This document shows, piece after piece, positions 22,055 to 34,925 of a stretch of DNA of 64,000 bases. This stretch comes from Excoecaria cochinchinensis. Its lineage: Eukaryota; Streptophyta; Magnoliopsida; Malpighiales; Euphorbiaceae. Location of the stretch: NCBI GenBank assembly GCA_947683425.1, contig CANTUQ010000055.1, forward strand, positions 23,554,001 through 23,618,000, in the 5' to 3' direction. The position numbers and the translations under genes were made by a program. The notes under the pieces are model-generated. The model searched no databases. It was not told where the DNA came from and worked only from the letters and a program-made list of their open reading frames with translations. How positions within the stretch are numbered: position 1 is the first letter of the stretch; every line of letters begins with the position of its first letter.

Positions 22055-23314
22055 ATGGCAAACTCAACCAGGGGGGATGACGCCACCAGGGCCATGATTG
22101 CGGAAGAAGTGGGCCGCCGTTTCAAAGAATTTGAGGGTAGGATGATGAATATGTTGACCATCTTGGCACAGCAGAATGCTCCACAGAATCCTCCTCCTCC
22201 TCCAGTGAGATAGAATGAGCCTGAGGAAGAAAGAGTTGAAAGGCGAGAAGAGCCCATTAGGCCGCCCCCAGTAGAGTTAAGGTCAGTGGCCTCGGGAGAG
22301 CTGAGAAGAAGGCCAGTGTTGAGAATTGATGACGATAGAGATATCGAGGATGATAGGATGAGCGTGGCATCTGAGAAGGGGAAGGCGCCTCAAACTGATG
22401 ACTTTATTTTAAAGAAAATGGAAGAAAGGTTCGAAGCTATGGCTCGTATGATAGGCAGACCTCATGGGATGAATCCGGAGGATTGGGAGTTGGACGGAGA
22501 GGACCCGATCCCTTATAACTTCAAAATGCCGGATGTGCCGAAGTTTGATGGTACTTCTGACCTGACCACACATGTGAAGCAATATTCTCTGGTCATAAAG
22601 GGGACCACGTTGTCCAAGAAGCAAAAAATGGAATACTTTTGTCTGAGTCTGACCTCTCATGCCATAGACTGGTATCATGGCCTTGACCGCCGCACTAAAG
22701 AAGATTGGGATCTGTTCACTGAAGAGTTTTTGAAGCAGTATGACTGTAACACCAGAATGGAGGTGACTCTGAAAGATCTTAAGCTACTTCAGCAGAAGAC
22801 CGGGGAATCTTTCCATGATTATCTTACCCGATGGCGGAATCGAGTAATGGAGATGCGCCGAAAGCCTGACACCCAGGATCAGATTCGTCTATTCGTTAAG
22901 AACGCAAGCCCACACTTGAAAGAGGGGTTGAGGATGAAGGGGTTGAAGGACTGGGAATCTCTCAAAGATATAGCCATCGAAGCAGAGGGAGAATTCTTGG
23001 CTCGGAAGGCTGACAATGTCAATTTCGCCAAAAGGGCTAACCCCTGTCAAGGAACCAACAGGCCGGCAGGTCCCAGTAACAGCACTAGAAGAATGGGTGA
23101 AGTGTCTGCTACTGAGGTAACCACCCAGAGAAAGTTTTCGAACTTGGGGAGACCATTATCCTGGGTCTTGAGGAGGTTAATGAAGGAGGGAAAATTGCAC
23201 CCTCTGGCTCCTAGGCCAGCTTTGACACAAGGGAAACCTGGACACAAAGATAACGAATTTTGTGCATTCCACCAGCACTCAGGCCATATCACAGATAAAT
23301 GCAAAGTGCTCTGA
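22055..23314 (+). pseudogene. gag of D
   Basis: The ATG at 22055 (MANSTRGDD) matches the gag starts of A and B. A TAG at 22211 stands where Gln fits (PVR-stop-NEPEEE). The long open part from 22286 holds the capsid core (KFDGTSDLTTHVKQYS, DWYHGLDRRTKEDW, 22540-22740), a basic region and the knuckle CAFHQHSGHITDKC (CX2HX4HX4C) at about 23262-23303. It ends at a TGA (23312) where CGA is likely. Gag and pol were probably one continuous frame, since the frame is unchanged across the stop. Confidence 0.88.
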
Positions 23315-25263
23315 CACTCTATCCAAGACTTGATTGATAGCAAGCAAATCTCTGACCCTGAGAAGAGAGAAACCGAGAAGAAGCCCGGTTATAATGTCGT
23401 ACTGCCACCCGTGTTTATGATCCAATCTAGCCTGCCTGAGTGGTACGTGCTACAAGATCTATATGGGAGAGAGAAGTTCGCTGCTGGTTATCCCGAGGAT
23501 AGAGAGGAGAAGGCAGTTGTGGTGACCCTTGATTGCTGGTCTAGCAGTGAAAGCGGTGGAGAAGCCGAGGATGAAGAAGGAATGAACCTTGATTTATGGG
23601 GCTCCGATGGAGATAAAGGAGAGATAGGGGCTGTGACGAGGAGTGGAAGGGTGATCCCCGAGATTACGAGGCTACCTGAGCCAGTGCAGCCATCCGCAGA
23701 GAAAGAGCCAGAGGAGAATCAGATTGTCAGACAGTTGAAGAAAACTGCAGCTCAAATATCCATATGGGATCTGTTGAGGCAATCCGCCTCTCATAGGCAG
23801 AAGGTAGTAGAAGCTTTGGTTGAGGCCACAGTCGCCACCACTATTTCCCCGTCAGAGCTTTTGGGTTTAATTAAGGGAGGATTCAAGGAGAGATTGGTCT
23901 TTTCTGACGCCGACCTACCTGTTGAAGGCCGCAACCACAACCGACCCTTGTACATTAAAGCGCAGATTAACGATAAGCACACTTCTTGCGTTATGGTGGA
24001 CGACGGATCTTCTATCAATGTGTGCCCTTTGATAGCTTTGCAAGCTTTTGGTTTAAACGAAGATATGCTCAGTGGATCTGATCTGACTATCACAACCTAC
24101 GATAACTCGAGGAGGCAAGCCTCAGGAACCTTTAAGACTTTGGTCAAGATAGGACCTATTGAAGTGGAGGTTGAATTTGTAGTTCTGTCCATACCGCTAA
24201 CTTCTCAGCTTTGCTTGGGAGACCCTGGTTTCATAAATTAGGGGGAGTGCCATCCACACTACATCAGATGATAAAGTTCCCACACGAAGGGGAGGTGGTG
24301 ACTATCAAAGCGGCCAGGGAAAACTAGGTCTCAGCGCTGGAAATAGCCAATCAACCTTTTAGTGGCTTCCATGTGTCCATGATAAGGGAAGAGTACGGGT
24401 CAGTGGATAGCCCAGCTGTGGTTAGTATGATGAAGAAGATGCATTATCTTCCTGGGGCTGGATTGGGCAGCAACTCCCAAGGACTGCAGACCGCAATCAC
24501 CACTCGAGGGCAAAAGAACCGGAAAGGTCTTGGGCATAGAGGTGGCTTCGGCAAGAAGAAGATAACAGACAAGATCCCCCACATAACAGAGAGCTTCGTA
24601 CCGGCATCCTCAGTTTGTGCATATACGGGCGAAGATGAGCCGCACTGGGTAGAGGGGAGGATTGTCCCTGGCTTCGAGATCTTTAGTGATGTGTATGACT
24701 GGCATGTCGGGTTTGTCAAGACTGCTGAAGACTTTTGGGATGAGGAGGTCATGACTCGGAGTATCACTTGGGACATATACGAGCCTGAAGAGGTTATTAC
24801 TAAAAGGATGATAGCTGCCAAGCTGAAAGGGAAGGAGAAGATAGCAGAATTAGAGCTGAAAATGGAGAATTTGAAGTTTTCCTCCGACGAGCCTGAGGGG
24901 CCTCTGTTAAATCAGGAAGCCAGTGAACAAGCCGCAACAGCGTCAACCTTGGGAGTGGCAGAAGAAGACTCTAGTTTAGACTGTCTTTTTATTCCAGAAC
25001 TCTTTTATGATGTAAATGATAACTATAATATTATTAATAAGACAAAAAATTTCTCTTATTTGTGCGATGTTTCTAATGATTTCAACATGCATGAACATGA
25101 TCATATTCCATCAATTTTTGACATTGACTCCACTGGTACAACGCCTTTTAATCTTGGAACCTCGGAAAATCCGAGAGAAATTCTAATAGCATCAAGCATA
25201 ACTCCTGAGGAGAGAAAAAATTTTGAGAGAATAATAAGAAAACATGAAAAAGTTTTTGCCTAG
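23315..25263 (+). pseudogene. D: protease and G-patch-like region
   Basis: Continues gag in frame (LIDSKQISDPEKRE). The aspartic protease motif is VDDGSSINV at about 23995-24020. A one-base deletion near 24220 brings the stop at 24239. In the restored phase a TAG at 24325 (Gln expected) precedes a G-patch-like motif (MKKMHYLPGAGLGSNSQGL with GLGHRGG, about 24430-24550), which may bind nucleic acid. A linker with ILIASSITPEE follows, also seen as a relic in A. A TAG at 25261 replaces a Trp. Confidence 0.82.
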
Positions 25264-26822
25264 ACCTATGAGGACATGCCAGGAATTGACCGAGACGTGG
25301 CAGAACATGCCATCCCAACTTACCCAAATTGCAAGCCTGTGAAACAGAAGTTGAGAAGGCTGAGGCTGGAATGGGCTGACAAGGTTAAGGAGGAAATTCG
25401 ACAGCAGATTGAAGCCAAGTTCCTCGTGGAAGTGCAGTATCCTACATGGCTGGCAAATGTGGTCCCTGTAGCAAAGAAGAACGGAAAGGTCAGGGTGTGT
25501 GTGGATTATCGAGATCTTAACAAAGCCTGCCCTAAAGATGATTTTCCATTACCCCATATCGATGTGTTAATAGACAGCAATTCCGCGATGTACAGCTTTG
25601 GAGATGGTTATGTGGGCTACAACCAAATCCTGAACAAGATAGCTGATCGGGTTAAAACCGCCTTTATCACGGAGTGGGGGACCTATGCCTACCGAGTCAT
25701 GCCTTTTGGCCTGAAGAACGCAGGGGCCACATATCAGAGAATGGCAACCAAAATCTTAAGCGACCTGATCCATAAAGAAGTGGAAGTGTATGTCGATGAC
25801 ATGATGGTTAAATCAGCCACCCGAGAGGGGCACTTTGAAGCTCTAGAGAAGTTCTTCACCCGGATTGACATGTATAATCTACGACTTAACCCCAAGAAGT
25901 GCATTTTCGAAGTGACTTCAGGAAAACTGTTGGGACATGTCGTCAGTCAAAGGGGAATAGAAATTGACCCGGACAAGGTGAAAGCCATCAGAGAGATTCC
26001 TGTGCCACAAAAAGAGAAGGATGTTAGGAGTTTCCTGGGCAAGCTGCAGTATGTTAGCCGATTCATTGCCAAGCTCACTTCGATATGCGAGCCTATTTTT
26101 AAGCTGCTTAGAAAGGATCAGCCTGTGGTCTAGAACGAAGACTGCCAGAAAGCCTTTGACAATATCAGGGAATATCTGTTGAATCCGCCAGTGCTAAGGC
26201 CTCCGCAACCGGTCAAACCGCTTATTCGGTATCTGGCAGTAGAGGACAGTTCAGTGGGCGCCATGATGGCTCAAGAGGATGAATTTGGGGTGGAGTTTGC
26301 AATTTATTACCTCAGCAAGAAGTTCTTGGCGTATGAGATAAAATATGCTGAAGTAGAAAAGATATGCCTCGCAGTAATTTGGGCATCAAAGAAACTGAGA
26401 CATTACTTCCACTCATACAAAGTTCAAGCAGTGGCCAAGCAGAATCCGTTAAGATATTTGCAGGAAGCACCGTCCTTGGTTGGAAAGATGGGGACGTGGC
26501 TGCTCTTGCTACAAGAGTTTGATGTGCAATACATCACCCGCAAGACTATTAAAGGGCGAGCCGTAGCCGAATTTCTTGCTGAACATCCCATTCAAGGAGA
26601 CAACCCCCGAGTTCACCTTTCCTGATGAAAGCATAGTCGCGATTTCTGTCCAAGGATGGCAGTTACACTTTGACGGGGCAGTGAATAATAGGGGAGCCGG
26701 GGTTGAAATCATCTTGACAACTCCAGATAATGAAAAACTTGCCCTTGCTAAGAAGCTGAGGTACAAAGCAACCAACAATGAAGCCGAATATGAAGCTTGC
26801 GCTTTCAGGCTAGAGGCGTTAG
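25264..26822 (+). pseudogene. D: reverse transcriptase and RNase H, 5' part
   Basis: RT from 25276 with DYRDLNKACPKDDFPLP, MPFGLKNAGATYQR and the catalytic YVDD (25789-25800), followed by LGHVVSQRGIEIDP. A TAG at 26131 replaces a Trp (VV-stop-NED). The first RNase H (26180-26600) ends in TIKGRAVAEFLAEHP. A one-base insertion in a C run near 26609 shifts the frame, and the second, archaeal-type RNase H begins (LHFDGAVNNRGAG, NNEAEYEAC). Element E splits it after GTTAG (26818-26822). The reading resumes at 44234. Confidence 0.87.
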
Positions 26823-27428
26823 TGTCACACCCCAAATCGGGCCTAGTCGGAATGGACAAGTTAAGTCGCATAAGTGAAGGGTATTCGGTAATTTTACATA
26901 TAGGGATTTAATTAAGTGGAATAAATAAATATGAGGGCTAAATTTTGAGAATGGATCATTTTTATGCCGAATGTATGTAAGTTGTGGTTTTAGGTGTGTC
27001 GAAAGGACGAATTCGGCATTAGTGCAAAAGTTTCGGCAAGTGCGGCCAATTGCAATTTTGTAAGGTATTAATTTAGGACTTAATTGAAGGGGATAAGATT
27101 TAATTGTGGGCCAATGTAAAATTATATTTATGTATTATGTGAAGGAAGGATTAAAAAGGAATTAAGGGACCAAAAGGGGAAATACCATAAAAAAATCTAT
27201 TGAGGGCCAATAGGAGGAGGACAAGTGGCATTTGAGATAAGTTTGACTTAATTAAGAGAGAGTGAGAGCAGATTTCTGCTCATTTCCCCTCTCCTTCACG
27301 TTTTGCCTTCTCCTTTTTCCCTTCCTCTTCTTCTTCCTCCCACGCCAGCCCCTCTCTCTCTTCTTGCAAGCCCAAGTTGTGTATAATGGATTGTAGCTCA
27401 AGTACTTTTATGAGAGATTAGAGATAGA

Positions 27429-27434
27429 AGGGTA
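27429..27434 (+). promoter_or_regulatory. Possible splice donor in LTR E
   Basis: GAAGG/GTAAGT near 27431, after a CT-rich tract (27285-27360) that resembles a transcribed leader. LTR I has AAG/GTATGT at about 63283, and G has GTAAGC/GTAAGT in the matching place. Confidence 0.4.
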
Positions 27435-28150
27435 AGTTATAACTTTTTGATTTCTGCAATTCCTCTTTGGTTAATTAGAAACCCTAAGTAATGTTATGTA
27501 TTTTCTTGATGAGGAAATTGGAGTGGTGAATCTATGGAAGAGTATATGAGCAAGGAAGTACTACCATTTAAGCTAGTGGAGCAAAGGAGCTAAGGTTTGG
27601 GAACTTTCTTTTATCTGTATATGCATTTTTGGTATATTCATGTATGATACAAGCTTCTTGAGTGTATTGTGATGATTTGTGATGATGGTAGTGAGTGTTG
27701 GCTCAAATGACTCATTGTTGCATGTGAATAGGTTTTTGGGTGAAAAACTGGATTAGAATACACTGGACCTTTCTTCGGTTATTACACTGTTTCGAGAGTT
27801 ATTGAACTCCAAATGATATGAAATCAGTACCTTTAGAAATCTAAGATATATTTCTACAAATGTGTTAGAAATAGGTTTGAGCTAATTGTAACTCTAAGTG
27901 TCCAAAAATTTGTCAAGAAGTAGACCTATGTTCTTTGGACGGGTTCAGAGAAGCACTGTGGGTTGTTTAGATCATATCTGAATCTATAGATGTCCAATTG
28001 ACCTGTAATTTGTTGTATTTGAAAGTTAACATCCTAGAGAACATTTGTTAAGAAGGAAGTTTTGGCTAAAAATAAGATTTAAAAGTTGGTTTAGGCTGTA
28101 CAAAAACGTGTAGTGCAGCAGTCCTTAGTTTTGTTTTATGTTTTGCAAAT

Positions 28151-28265
28151 TTTTGGTATGTCACGGTCACAATGAATTTCATTGCCACTGTGACATACCA
28201 AAATGCTAGGCAGAATGTAAATTTTTGGACCTCATGGTCACAATGAATTCATTACCACTGTGACC
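28151..28265. repeat. Two hairpins of the 73-bp type in LTR E
   Basis: 28151-28203 is a 53-bp imperfect dyad (TTTTGGTATGTCAC...GTGACATACCAAAA) whose core contains GTCACGGTCACAATGAA, as in Athila F. 28236-28265 is a decayed second copy. A CAGAATG linker lies between them, as in F. Confidence 0.88.
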
Positions 28266-28768
28266 CCTTCTGTCTTGACCATTTTTGGTGTTTTTCTTCC
28301 CGAACTGAACCCGTATTGCACCAGAACTTTCTAGGATCCATCCGATGTATGTTTAGGACTATTAAATGAGTATAAGAATGGTTAGCCCTTGGAAATTAAA
28401 CATTATTAGGAGTAAGATTAATAGCAAACTAATGATGTAATAATGTGTAAATGTAGGTATTAGAATCAAGTCAAGTCTAACGACATTATTGAACATTATA
28501 ATACTTTAATCTATATAAACGTGTATGATGTGAACAAATATGCATAGGTACGACTTAAGATCTAAGTTATAGATTCATGAAAGACGTCACATGAAATGAA
28601 TTTGCTGAGTGATTATATATATATTGATAATGGTAAATGTGCTCTAATGCTTTTAGTTTATGAATTTCTCTTTTAAACAGAGACCTATAATGTGGAAAAC
28701 CGGGTAAGTAAGTGTTTATGTAAATGTATAAATAGTTTGTATGAATGATATGATTAAGTGTGAAGATA

Positions 28769-28985
28769 GCATTCTGTTTTGAGGTTTTTGGTATGTCACG
28801 GTGGCAATGAATGTGGTTACCACCGTGACCTACCCCAGATTGGCATTCTGTTTTGAGGGTTTGGTATGTCACGGTGGCAATGAATGTGGTTACCACCGTG
28901 ACCTACCGCATATTTGCATTCTGTTTTGGGTTCATGGTATGTCACGGTGACAACCAACCTGGTTGTGACCGTGACCTACCCTGTT
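28769..28985. repeat. Three tandem 73-bp hairpin units in LTR E
   Basis: Dyads start at 28790, 28863 and 28936, exactly 73 bases apart, each 45 bp long (GGTATGTCACGG...GACCTACC). The linker holds GCATTCTGTTTTG. Inner arms differ between copies: CACGGTGG pairs with CCACCGTG in two, and ACAACCA pairs with TGGTTGT in the third. Confidence 0.92.
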
Positions 28986-29414
28986 TTTGTAAAAAGTGTT
29001 TAATTGTTAAAAACAAAGTTTGAGTGTTAAGTTAACGATTGGCATGATAATATTTCCATATTTGACTCTGATAAAGCTTAGAACCTTGAATAGTGCTAAA
29101 GTATGTCGATGGAACTATATCATATGCTTTGTAAAATAAATAGTATGATGATGTTTATGCATTGTCTGATGTGACACATGATTTGAATGATGCATGACCT
29201 GCGAGAGTCAGTCTAGTGGATAGTTAGGCATGCCTAACAGAGTTATGTGTAGCTGCAGCCATGTGTACGATTTGGACCCTGATCAGGTCCCCGAATAGAT
29301 CTCAGTGATCTTTCTGTTGAATCTTAACTAAGATTCTATGTGAAAATATTTTTGGAACAAAATAATGAAAAGAATACTTCGAGGCCTTTGGGCGTCTATG
29401 TGTTATAAAATGAT

Positions 29415-31203
29415 TGACACGACCTCAGCAAGTGTACTGAATCGACAAGTAATATAATGGAGTAAAATTAAGATTCCGAGTTATCGTACCCAAGGGACTG
29501 AACACGCAAGTTATGAAAATTAAATGTATGCTAAAGAATTCCCAATTAATTGATTTGATTAAATTAACTAAACTAAAACTAATAAATTAATCGACTGCTG
29601 TACTGGTTAAGCAAAAACAAATTAAGATGACAGTAAAACTAACAAAGATAAAAGTGAATAAAAACGAGAAAAGATATCGAATTATAAAGGCGTTGTTCAA
29701 GTTCACTCATCCACCCCTTACCCAAATATGAATAAAATCAATCTATGACTCTTATATGAAAGAAATCGGGATAACCCTCTTAACCCAAGCGTCCCATTCC
29801 GGAGCAAGCTACTCTAATTGCATAACGTCCCATTCCGGAGCAAGTCATATAACTAGCCTAATCACGGGTCTAAAATCCTAGGTTCGGTTTGCTTTCCCAT
29901 TCCGGAGTCAAACATCCCAAAACCTCATTATTTCGCTCATCACTCAAATCTTAAATCATAAAATCCTGTTCATTTAGATTCCCATTCCGGAGTAGTCTAA
30001 ACACCACAGCAAACATGATAGAAAATTCTGAGAATAAAATACATTCATGGCATCCAATTAACAAATTCAATAACCAACATAGACATATGAAATAAATCAT
30101 TCATCACAATTGGAAACTGGACTGAAAAACTAAAATCCATAAACAAGCAATAAACACCAGCAAAATAAACCAATCTTTCATACATAAACTCAATAGATGT
30201 TCATAATTCACATCTTAGATATAGGAGATTCAGAGATCCCCCGAACAACTAAACGACTACTCACAATCCATTACAAAATCAAAAGAGTAAAAGAAAGAAT
30301 AAACCCTGAAATTCATTGAGAAAATCCCGGTTGAATTGCTCGATCTTCGATCTCTTTCTTCAAATCTTCAATGGAGAAAATAACTAAAATTCTGGAAAAA
30401 CTAACTAAGAACTAGCAAAACTCTTGAAATTGAACTATGAAACTAAAGCAATTTAATCTCAATTACTAATCGAAAATCAAAAACAAGAACGAAAATTGAA
30501 GTTTAGGACCGAAGAATATCTCTCAAAATCTCAGCTGCAAAAACTAATAACAAAAACTAACTAAAAAATTCGGAACCCTAGCCAAATAGAAAAGTTCGTT
30601 TTTATAGTTCCAGATGGGTCACGGTGACAATGAAATTCATTGTCACCGTGTTCAGTCGAGAATTTCAAATCTGTTCACGCACAGGAAATGGGTCACGGTG
30701 ACAATGAAATTCATTGTCACCGTGAGGTCTTCGAAGTTTGCTTCTGTCCAGGATTTAGCTATGTCACGGTCACAATGAAATTCATTGTGACCGTGATGTA
30801 TGTGCTTCTTTGATTCTGCCTTGATGATTTTTATGTCACGGTCACAATGAAATTGATTGTCACCGTGACATACCTCCTACTTGCATTCTGCCCAATCGTT
30901 CACTATGTCACGGTCACAATGAAATCCATTGTGACCGTGACCCATCTAAGCCAGCTCCTGACTTCCACTTCTCTTCATGTCACGGTCACAATGAATTTCA
31001 TTGTGACCGTGATGTAAATAGAACCTCACCTGCAAAGTGTCATAAAAATCAATCAAAAACTATCTATAATACATCAAAATTCCAATTTGACTAAAATTAA
31101 TAAAATCAACCTAAAAGAAACAAAACCTAACACAAAAACACAACTAAACATCTAAAATCATATAAAAACACTATGAAAACTAAGCACTATATTGAAGTTA
31201 TCA
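29415..31203 (-). mobile_element. 3' LTR of F (1789 bp)
   Basis: Minus-strand 3' copy. Carries six hairpins in 30618-31013, a TATA box just beside them (TATAAAAAC, about 30598-30606 on minus), and the four short CCCATTCCGGAG words at about 29800-29990. No gene. Confidence 0.94.
30618..31013. repeat. Hairpin array in the 3' LTR of F
   Basis: Six dyads starting at 30618, 30692, 30763, 30835, 30907 and 30979, 71-74 bases apart. Typical arms are CACGGTGACAATGAA and TTCATTGTCACCGTG with one central base. Copies use either GGTGAC paired with GTCACC, or GGTCAC paired with GTGACC. Only the copy at 30835 mixes them. Confidence 0.95.
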
Positions 31204-32897
31204 AAATACCCCACACTTAGACTTTGATCGTCCTCGAGTAAATGAATTATCTAAATTCCTGAAATTTCAAACTCTAACTCAGAATATGAAAACTTAACAA
31301 CAGTCATAGCACCAAGCAGAAGGGTCTTAGCTACAAAATTCTCAATTCAGTTTATATCAAATAATTTCACTTGTGTGTGTGCTAGGCTCAAAACAAATTT
31401 TCTCTTTTCAAAACAAAACAACCAATGCATTCCAGTAATTGAGCAAAGAAATTAAATATGCAAATGAATTCGCATATAGGTTTCGCGCTTAAAACTCAGG
31501 ATAATCATACGCCTCTCCTTTAGCACCGGAACCACAAGGGTCATCTCCACTTAAACAACTCAAACCAAGAATAGAATCAAAAGGACTTATTCCAGGGTTG
31601 TAATGTTAGGTTAAGGTATTGGCTATCAAGAAAAGTTAAAGAATTCAAACAAAGAATTTGCCACTTTACCTAAGATTCAACTAACCAAACTGAACAAAAT
31701 TGTCCAGATCCTACCTTCAATTCACCCATAATTTCCAATGTTGTCTACTTCTCCATACATAATATGCATTGAACTCAACAACAACAAAATGATGAATTTC
31801 CCTTTTAATTCACTTTTAAACCCAATTCCGTAATTATGAGTATATCTTTCTCTACTCAAAGGTACCCCACACTTGAATTTTTCTGTATTCAATACATCAA
31901 AATTGACCAATAGAAACCACAGAACTCATCAAACTTTCATCATCATTTTTTTTTCTTTTCTTTTTTTCTTTATTTTTCTTTCTCTTTTTTATTTTTTTTA
32001 TTTTTTTTTTTGGGGTACCCAAAGTCTAGAATTTCTTATACCCATCTAATGAGGGAAAGTTTAACACCATACTAAATAATGCCCACAAACTTCAACAATT
32101 CTTCTCACACTTCCACTATTTCAGCAATAGATACTCTTATTCAACTTTCAATGATATTCCAACCCAATCCTAGAGTGGCCAATTCTTAGAAACGGGTAGG
32201 CGAAGGCATTTAGGCTAAATGGTAAAATAATAGTGTAAGAAGAAAATTTCGTAGTACGCTTTTAGCATACTAAATCAGCTCAACGGGGCTAGCAATGGAA
32301 ATAACATAAACAGGTAGGTCTAAAGCTGTTTAAATGTGGTTATCAAAGAAATAAATTGCCTTAATCATGTCCTAAACTTGTTTAAGTTGTTATCATGTTT
32401 CGAAGGGTGATGAGGAAGGTTCTAATTATCCTACCATTCCTTCACTCAAAAACTCTTACGCATCGGATTTTTTTTTTCAATTTTTACAAACAAGCCTATA
32501 GTGCATAAAAGATTGGAAATCACAAGATATATGACCGATTGAGATTCAATTTGCTTCTAAAACTTCCAACTACTCGTTTGCCAAGATCAGTTTTTAAGAT
32601 ATACTATTCTCCAATTAAAGTTCAAAACATTCACAACAGGAATAACTGAGGTTAAGCTAAGCTAAGATAAGGATATTTAGGCAACCGTAATAAAGTGCAA
32701 ATAAACTAAAACAGAACTAACCATGCATCATACATCAATGGAATGACTGTTAATTACATGTATAATGCAACATTAATGTCTCCTATCCCCCACATAAAAA
32801 ACTTGCTGTCCCCAGCAAGTAATAGTATTACAGATCAAAAAGAAAAATAAAAATAAAATAAACAAAAGTCAAAACAAAAGATAAGTGTTCTCCCTGA
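31204..32897 (-). other. Untranslated 3' region and polypurine tract of F
   Basis: About 1.7 kb without a gene. The purine-rich GTGTGGGGTATTT (minus strand, 31216-31204) touches the LTR and is the likely polypurine tract. A CT-rich low-complexity stretch lies at 31945-32010, and a small perfect hairpin ACTTGCTG/CAGCAAGT at 32803-32822. Confidence 0.7.
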
Positions 32898-34054
32898 TCA
32901 TAGATCGGATGATGGTGGCGGTGGGGGGAAATGTGCATCAAATCTGGACGTCAAAGACGTCAGGCCATAGAGCACTTGCTCCATCTGAGATCGGAGCTCA
33001 GTCTGGGTGGCGGAAATACTATCCATCCGCTCCATAAGCGCGTCATAATGTGCTGAAGATAACGGCTGGGGCTCGGGGGCTGGGGGATCGTGTGCCTCTG
33101 GATCATCCTCCTGCTCATGAGGTAAACCGCCCAAACCTCGCTCAACTCCATGTAAATACTCCTCCCTAGTGGACAACCGAAAACCATCGGCCATTGTCAC
33201 ATCCTTCACGAGTACCTTCATATTGATAAGCATTTTCTGATCGATGGTGGCAACGGAAGGTAATGATTTGTATTTTTTCAATGGATGGCGGACACGCTTG
33301 GCAATGGCGGTTACAAATCCTCCTAGTGCAATTTTTGTGACTTTCTTCGACTTCCATTGCATCTCCTCCAGTTTGTGCCAGAAATGTGTGGCTCCATTTA
33401 TTCGGACACTCTGGATCATGCACGCAAGAAACAGGGCTTCCGGCAAGTTCACTTGGCCCGCTGAATCGGCATGGCTGAGCAGAGATAAAGAAAAAAATCT
33501 GTGGAGGATCCGCAAAATGTGACTGTTCAGATGATGGGCCTTCGTTTTTCCTGAGACATACTGCGTGGCAGTCACAGTATCTCGAATGATTGCCCACGCG
33601 CCATCTTTAGTGTAATCCTCATACCAATCCGGAACCAAATGTGGAAATCCAAGATATTCTGAAAATTCATGGAAGGTTAGGTTATACTCAATCGAGTCCA
33701 AGAAAAATGAAACAGAATCTGGATCCGTGATGAGATTGCGGCCTGGTCTACATGTGACAGTGGACACAAAATCCCTCGTCAAGGTGGGGTAGACTTTCTC
33801 GTTGAGCATAAACACCCGCTCCCAGCCAATGTTGCCTATAAGTTGCTGGACTTCATTCTTGATGCCGATTTTTTCCAACAGTCCAAAATCCAAATAACTC
33901 GTTGGGATGAACGAGCATTTGGTGAACCGAGCATATGGAACCTTTTTAGCAGCTGGGACCCATGCTGGCACCTTTGAAATGTCTACTGAATCCGCGCTGG
34001 GGGGTTGGCTGCCAGAGCTAGAAGCAAGAGCGGAGCTTTTCCGTTTTGGAACCA
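32898..34054 (-). CDS. 3' gene of F, Athila ORF1-like (exon 2)
   Basis: The open frame extends to 34106, but its first 17 codons (hydrophobic, MLFQLTLLLKLVVFFYA) look like a translated pyrimidine tract ending in TTTTATGCAG (minus, to 34055). If spliced there from the donor at 34763, the exon junction itself supplies an ATG in this frame, so the protein would begin with a basic VPKRKSS segment. The roughly 385-residue product has a conserved plant-transposon domain (PTSYLDFGLLEKIGI, FSEYLGFP, ALFLACMIQS, about residues 30-300) and a Pro-rich C-terminus with a short coiled coil. The domain matches the ORF1/env-position proteins of Athila elements (family knowledge). No signal peptide or fusion protein is evident once the intron is removed. 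Function unknown. Confidence 0.8.
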
Positions 34055-34763
34055 CTGCATAAAAGAAAACAACCAATTTCAATAACAAAGTAAGTTGAAA
34101 CAACAATGGCTACTACTTTACTCAGCATTTAACAATCCATTTTACCCAACTTATGCATCCCCCAACTGAGTCTGCATCCCCCAACTGTGTTTGATTTGTC
34201 AAATTGATATCAACTCATGAGTAGGTTTAGAATGTGCAATGACAACTTTAAAACACAGTTATACATAAAGGTATATAGAATTAGGCATGTCAACATGTTA
34301 AAACTTGCAGAAGTTGGGGAATAAACTCTATGGGACATTTTATCAAACACTTGGTGAGCATGTATTTAAACGTACTAGAATTGAAAACTAATGGCACTAA
34401 CAATCCCCCAAATTGGCAATAAACAACCATAAAGTGCACAACCAACAGGTTAAGATCAGTAAAAGTCCAAGTCGATTCCAAATTTGATGAAAACCATTAA
34501 CCCAACGTTAAATGCAAATAAAGCCCTAAACGTCCTACTTCCCATATAATCACGTTCAGGAGTAAGGATCAACATTAAGAAGGGAAGTAAGAAAGAAAAA
34601 GGGTTCACACCAAGATTTCATCACAATAATTGAGAACATCATGGAATTTTCGAACAAAACTACCAAGAACAACATAGCAATAGGGAACGAGGAAGAACAG
34701 GGGATGAGAGGAGGAGACAAACAAAATTTAAAATTAAAATAGAAGGAAGAGAAATGTACTTAC
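34055..34763 (-). other. Predicted 709-base intron before the 3' gene of F
   Basis: Donor CCACAA/GTAAGT (first intron base 34763) and acceptor TTTTCTTTTATGCAG (last base 34055), both strong GT-AG consensus. Supported by the sense of the junction (it creates the start codon) and by a similar gene plan in D (719-base predicted intron before 48772). Short frames inside are taken as chance. Confidence 0.65.
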
Positions 34764-34925
34764 TTGTGGTAGATAATTCGGGATGATGGTCTAAAAGAGA
34801 GAAAAGAGTCACATGGAATGCAGAGAAAAGTAAATCGTGCTCGTGAGAGTGAAAGAGGTGTGAGAAAGTGAGAAAGAACAAATAGAAAACTTGGGTTTTT
34901 TTTTTAAAAAAACTTCCTTTCGTTG
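34764..34925 (-). promoter_or_regulatory. Putative internal promoter and first exon in F
   Basis: Directly after the internal hairpin array on the minus strand comes a TTTTTTTAAAAAAAAAA stretch, then TTTTCTATTTG, then a CT-rich leader with the donor. In the LTR the order is the same: hairpin array, TATAAAAAC, then TTTTCTATTTG. The region therefore resembles a copy of the LTR promoter placed in front of the 3' gene. Promoter activity is inferred. Confidence 0.5.

Noticed and set aside
34055..34106. Signal peptide or membrane anchor of an env-like protein in F
   Set aside because: The hydrophobic residues are encoded by a pyrimidine tract ending in a consensus 3' splice site, and a good donor lies 709 bases upstream.
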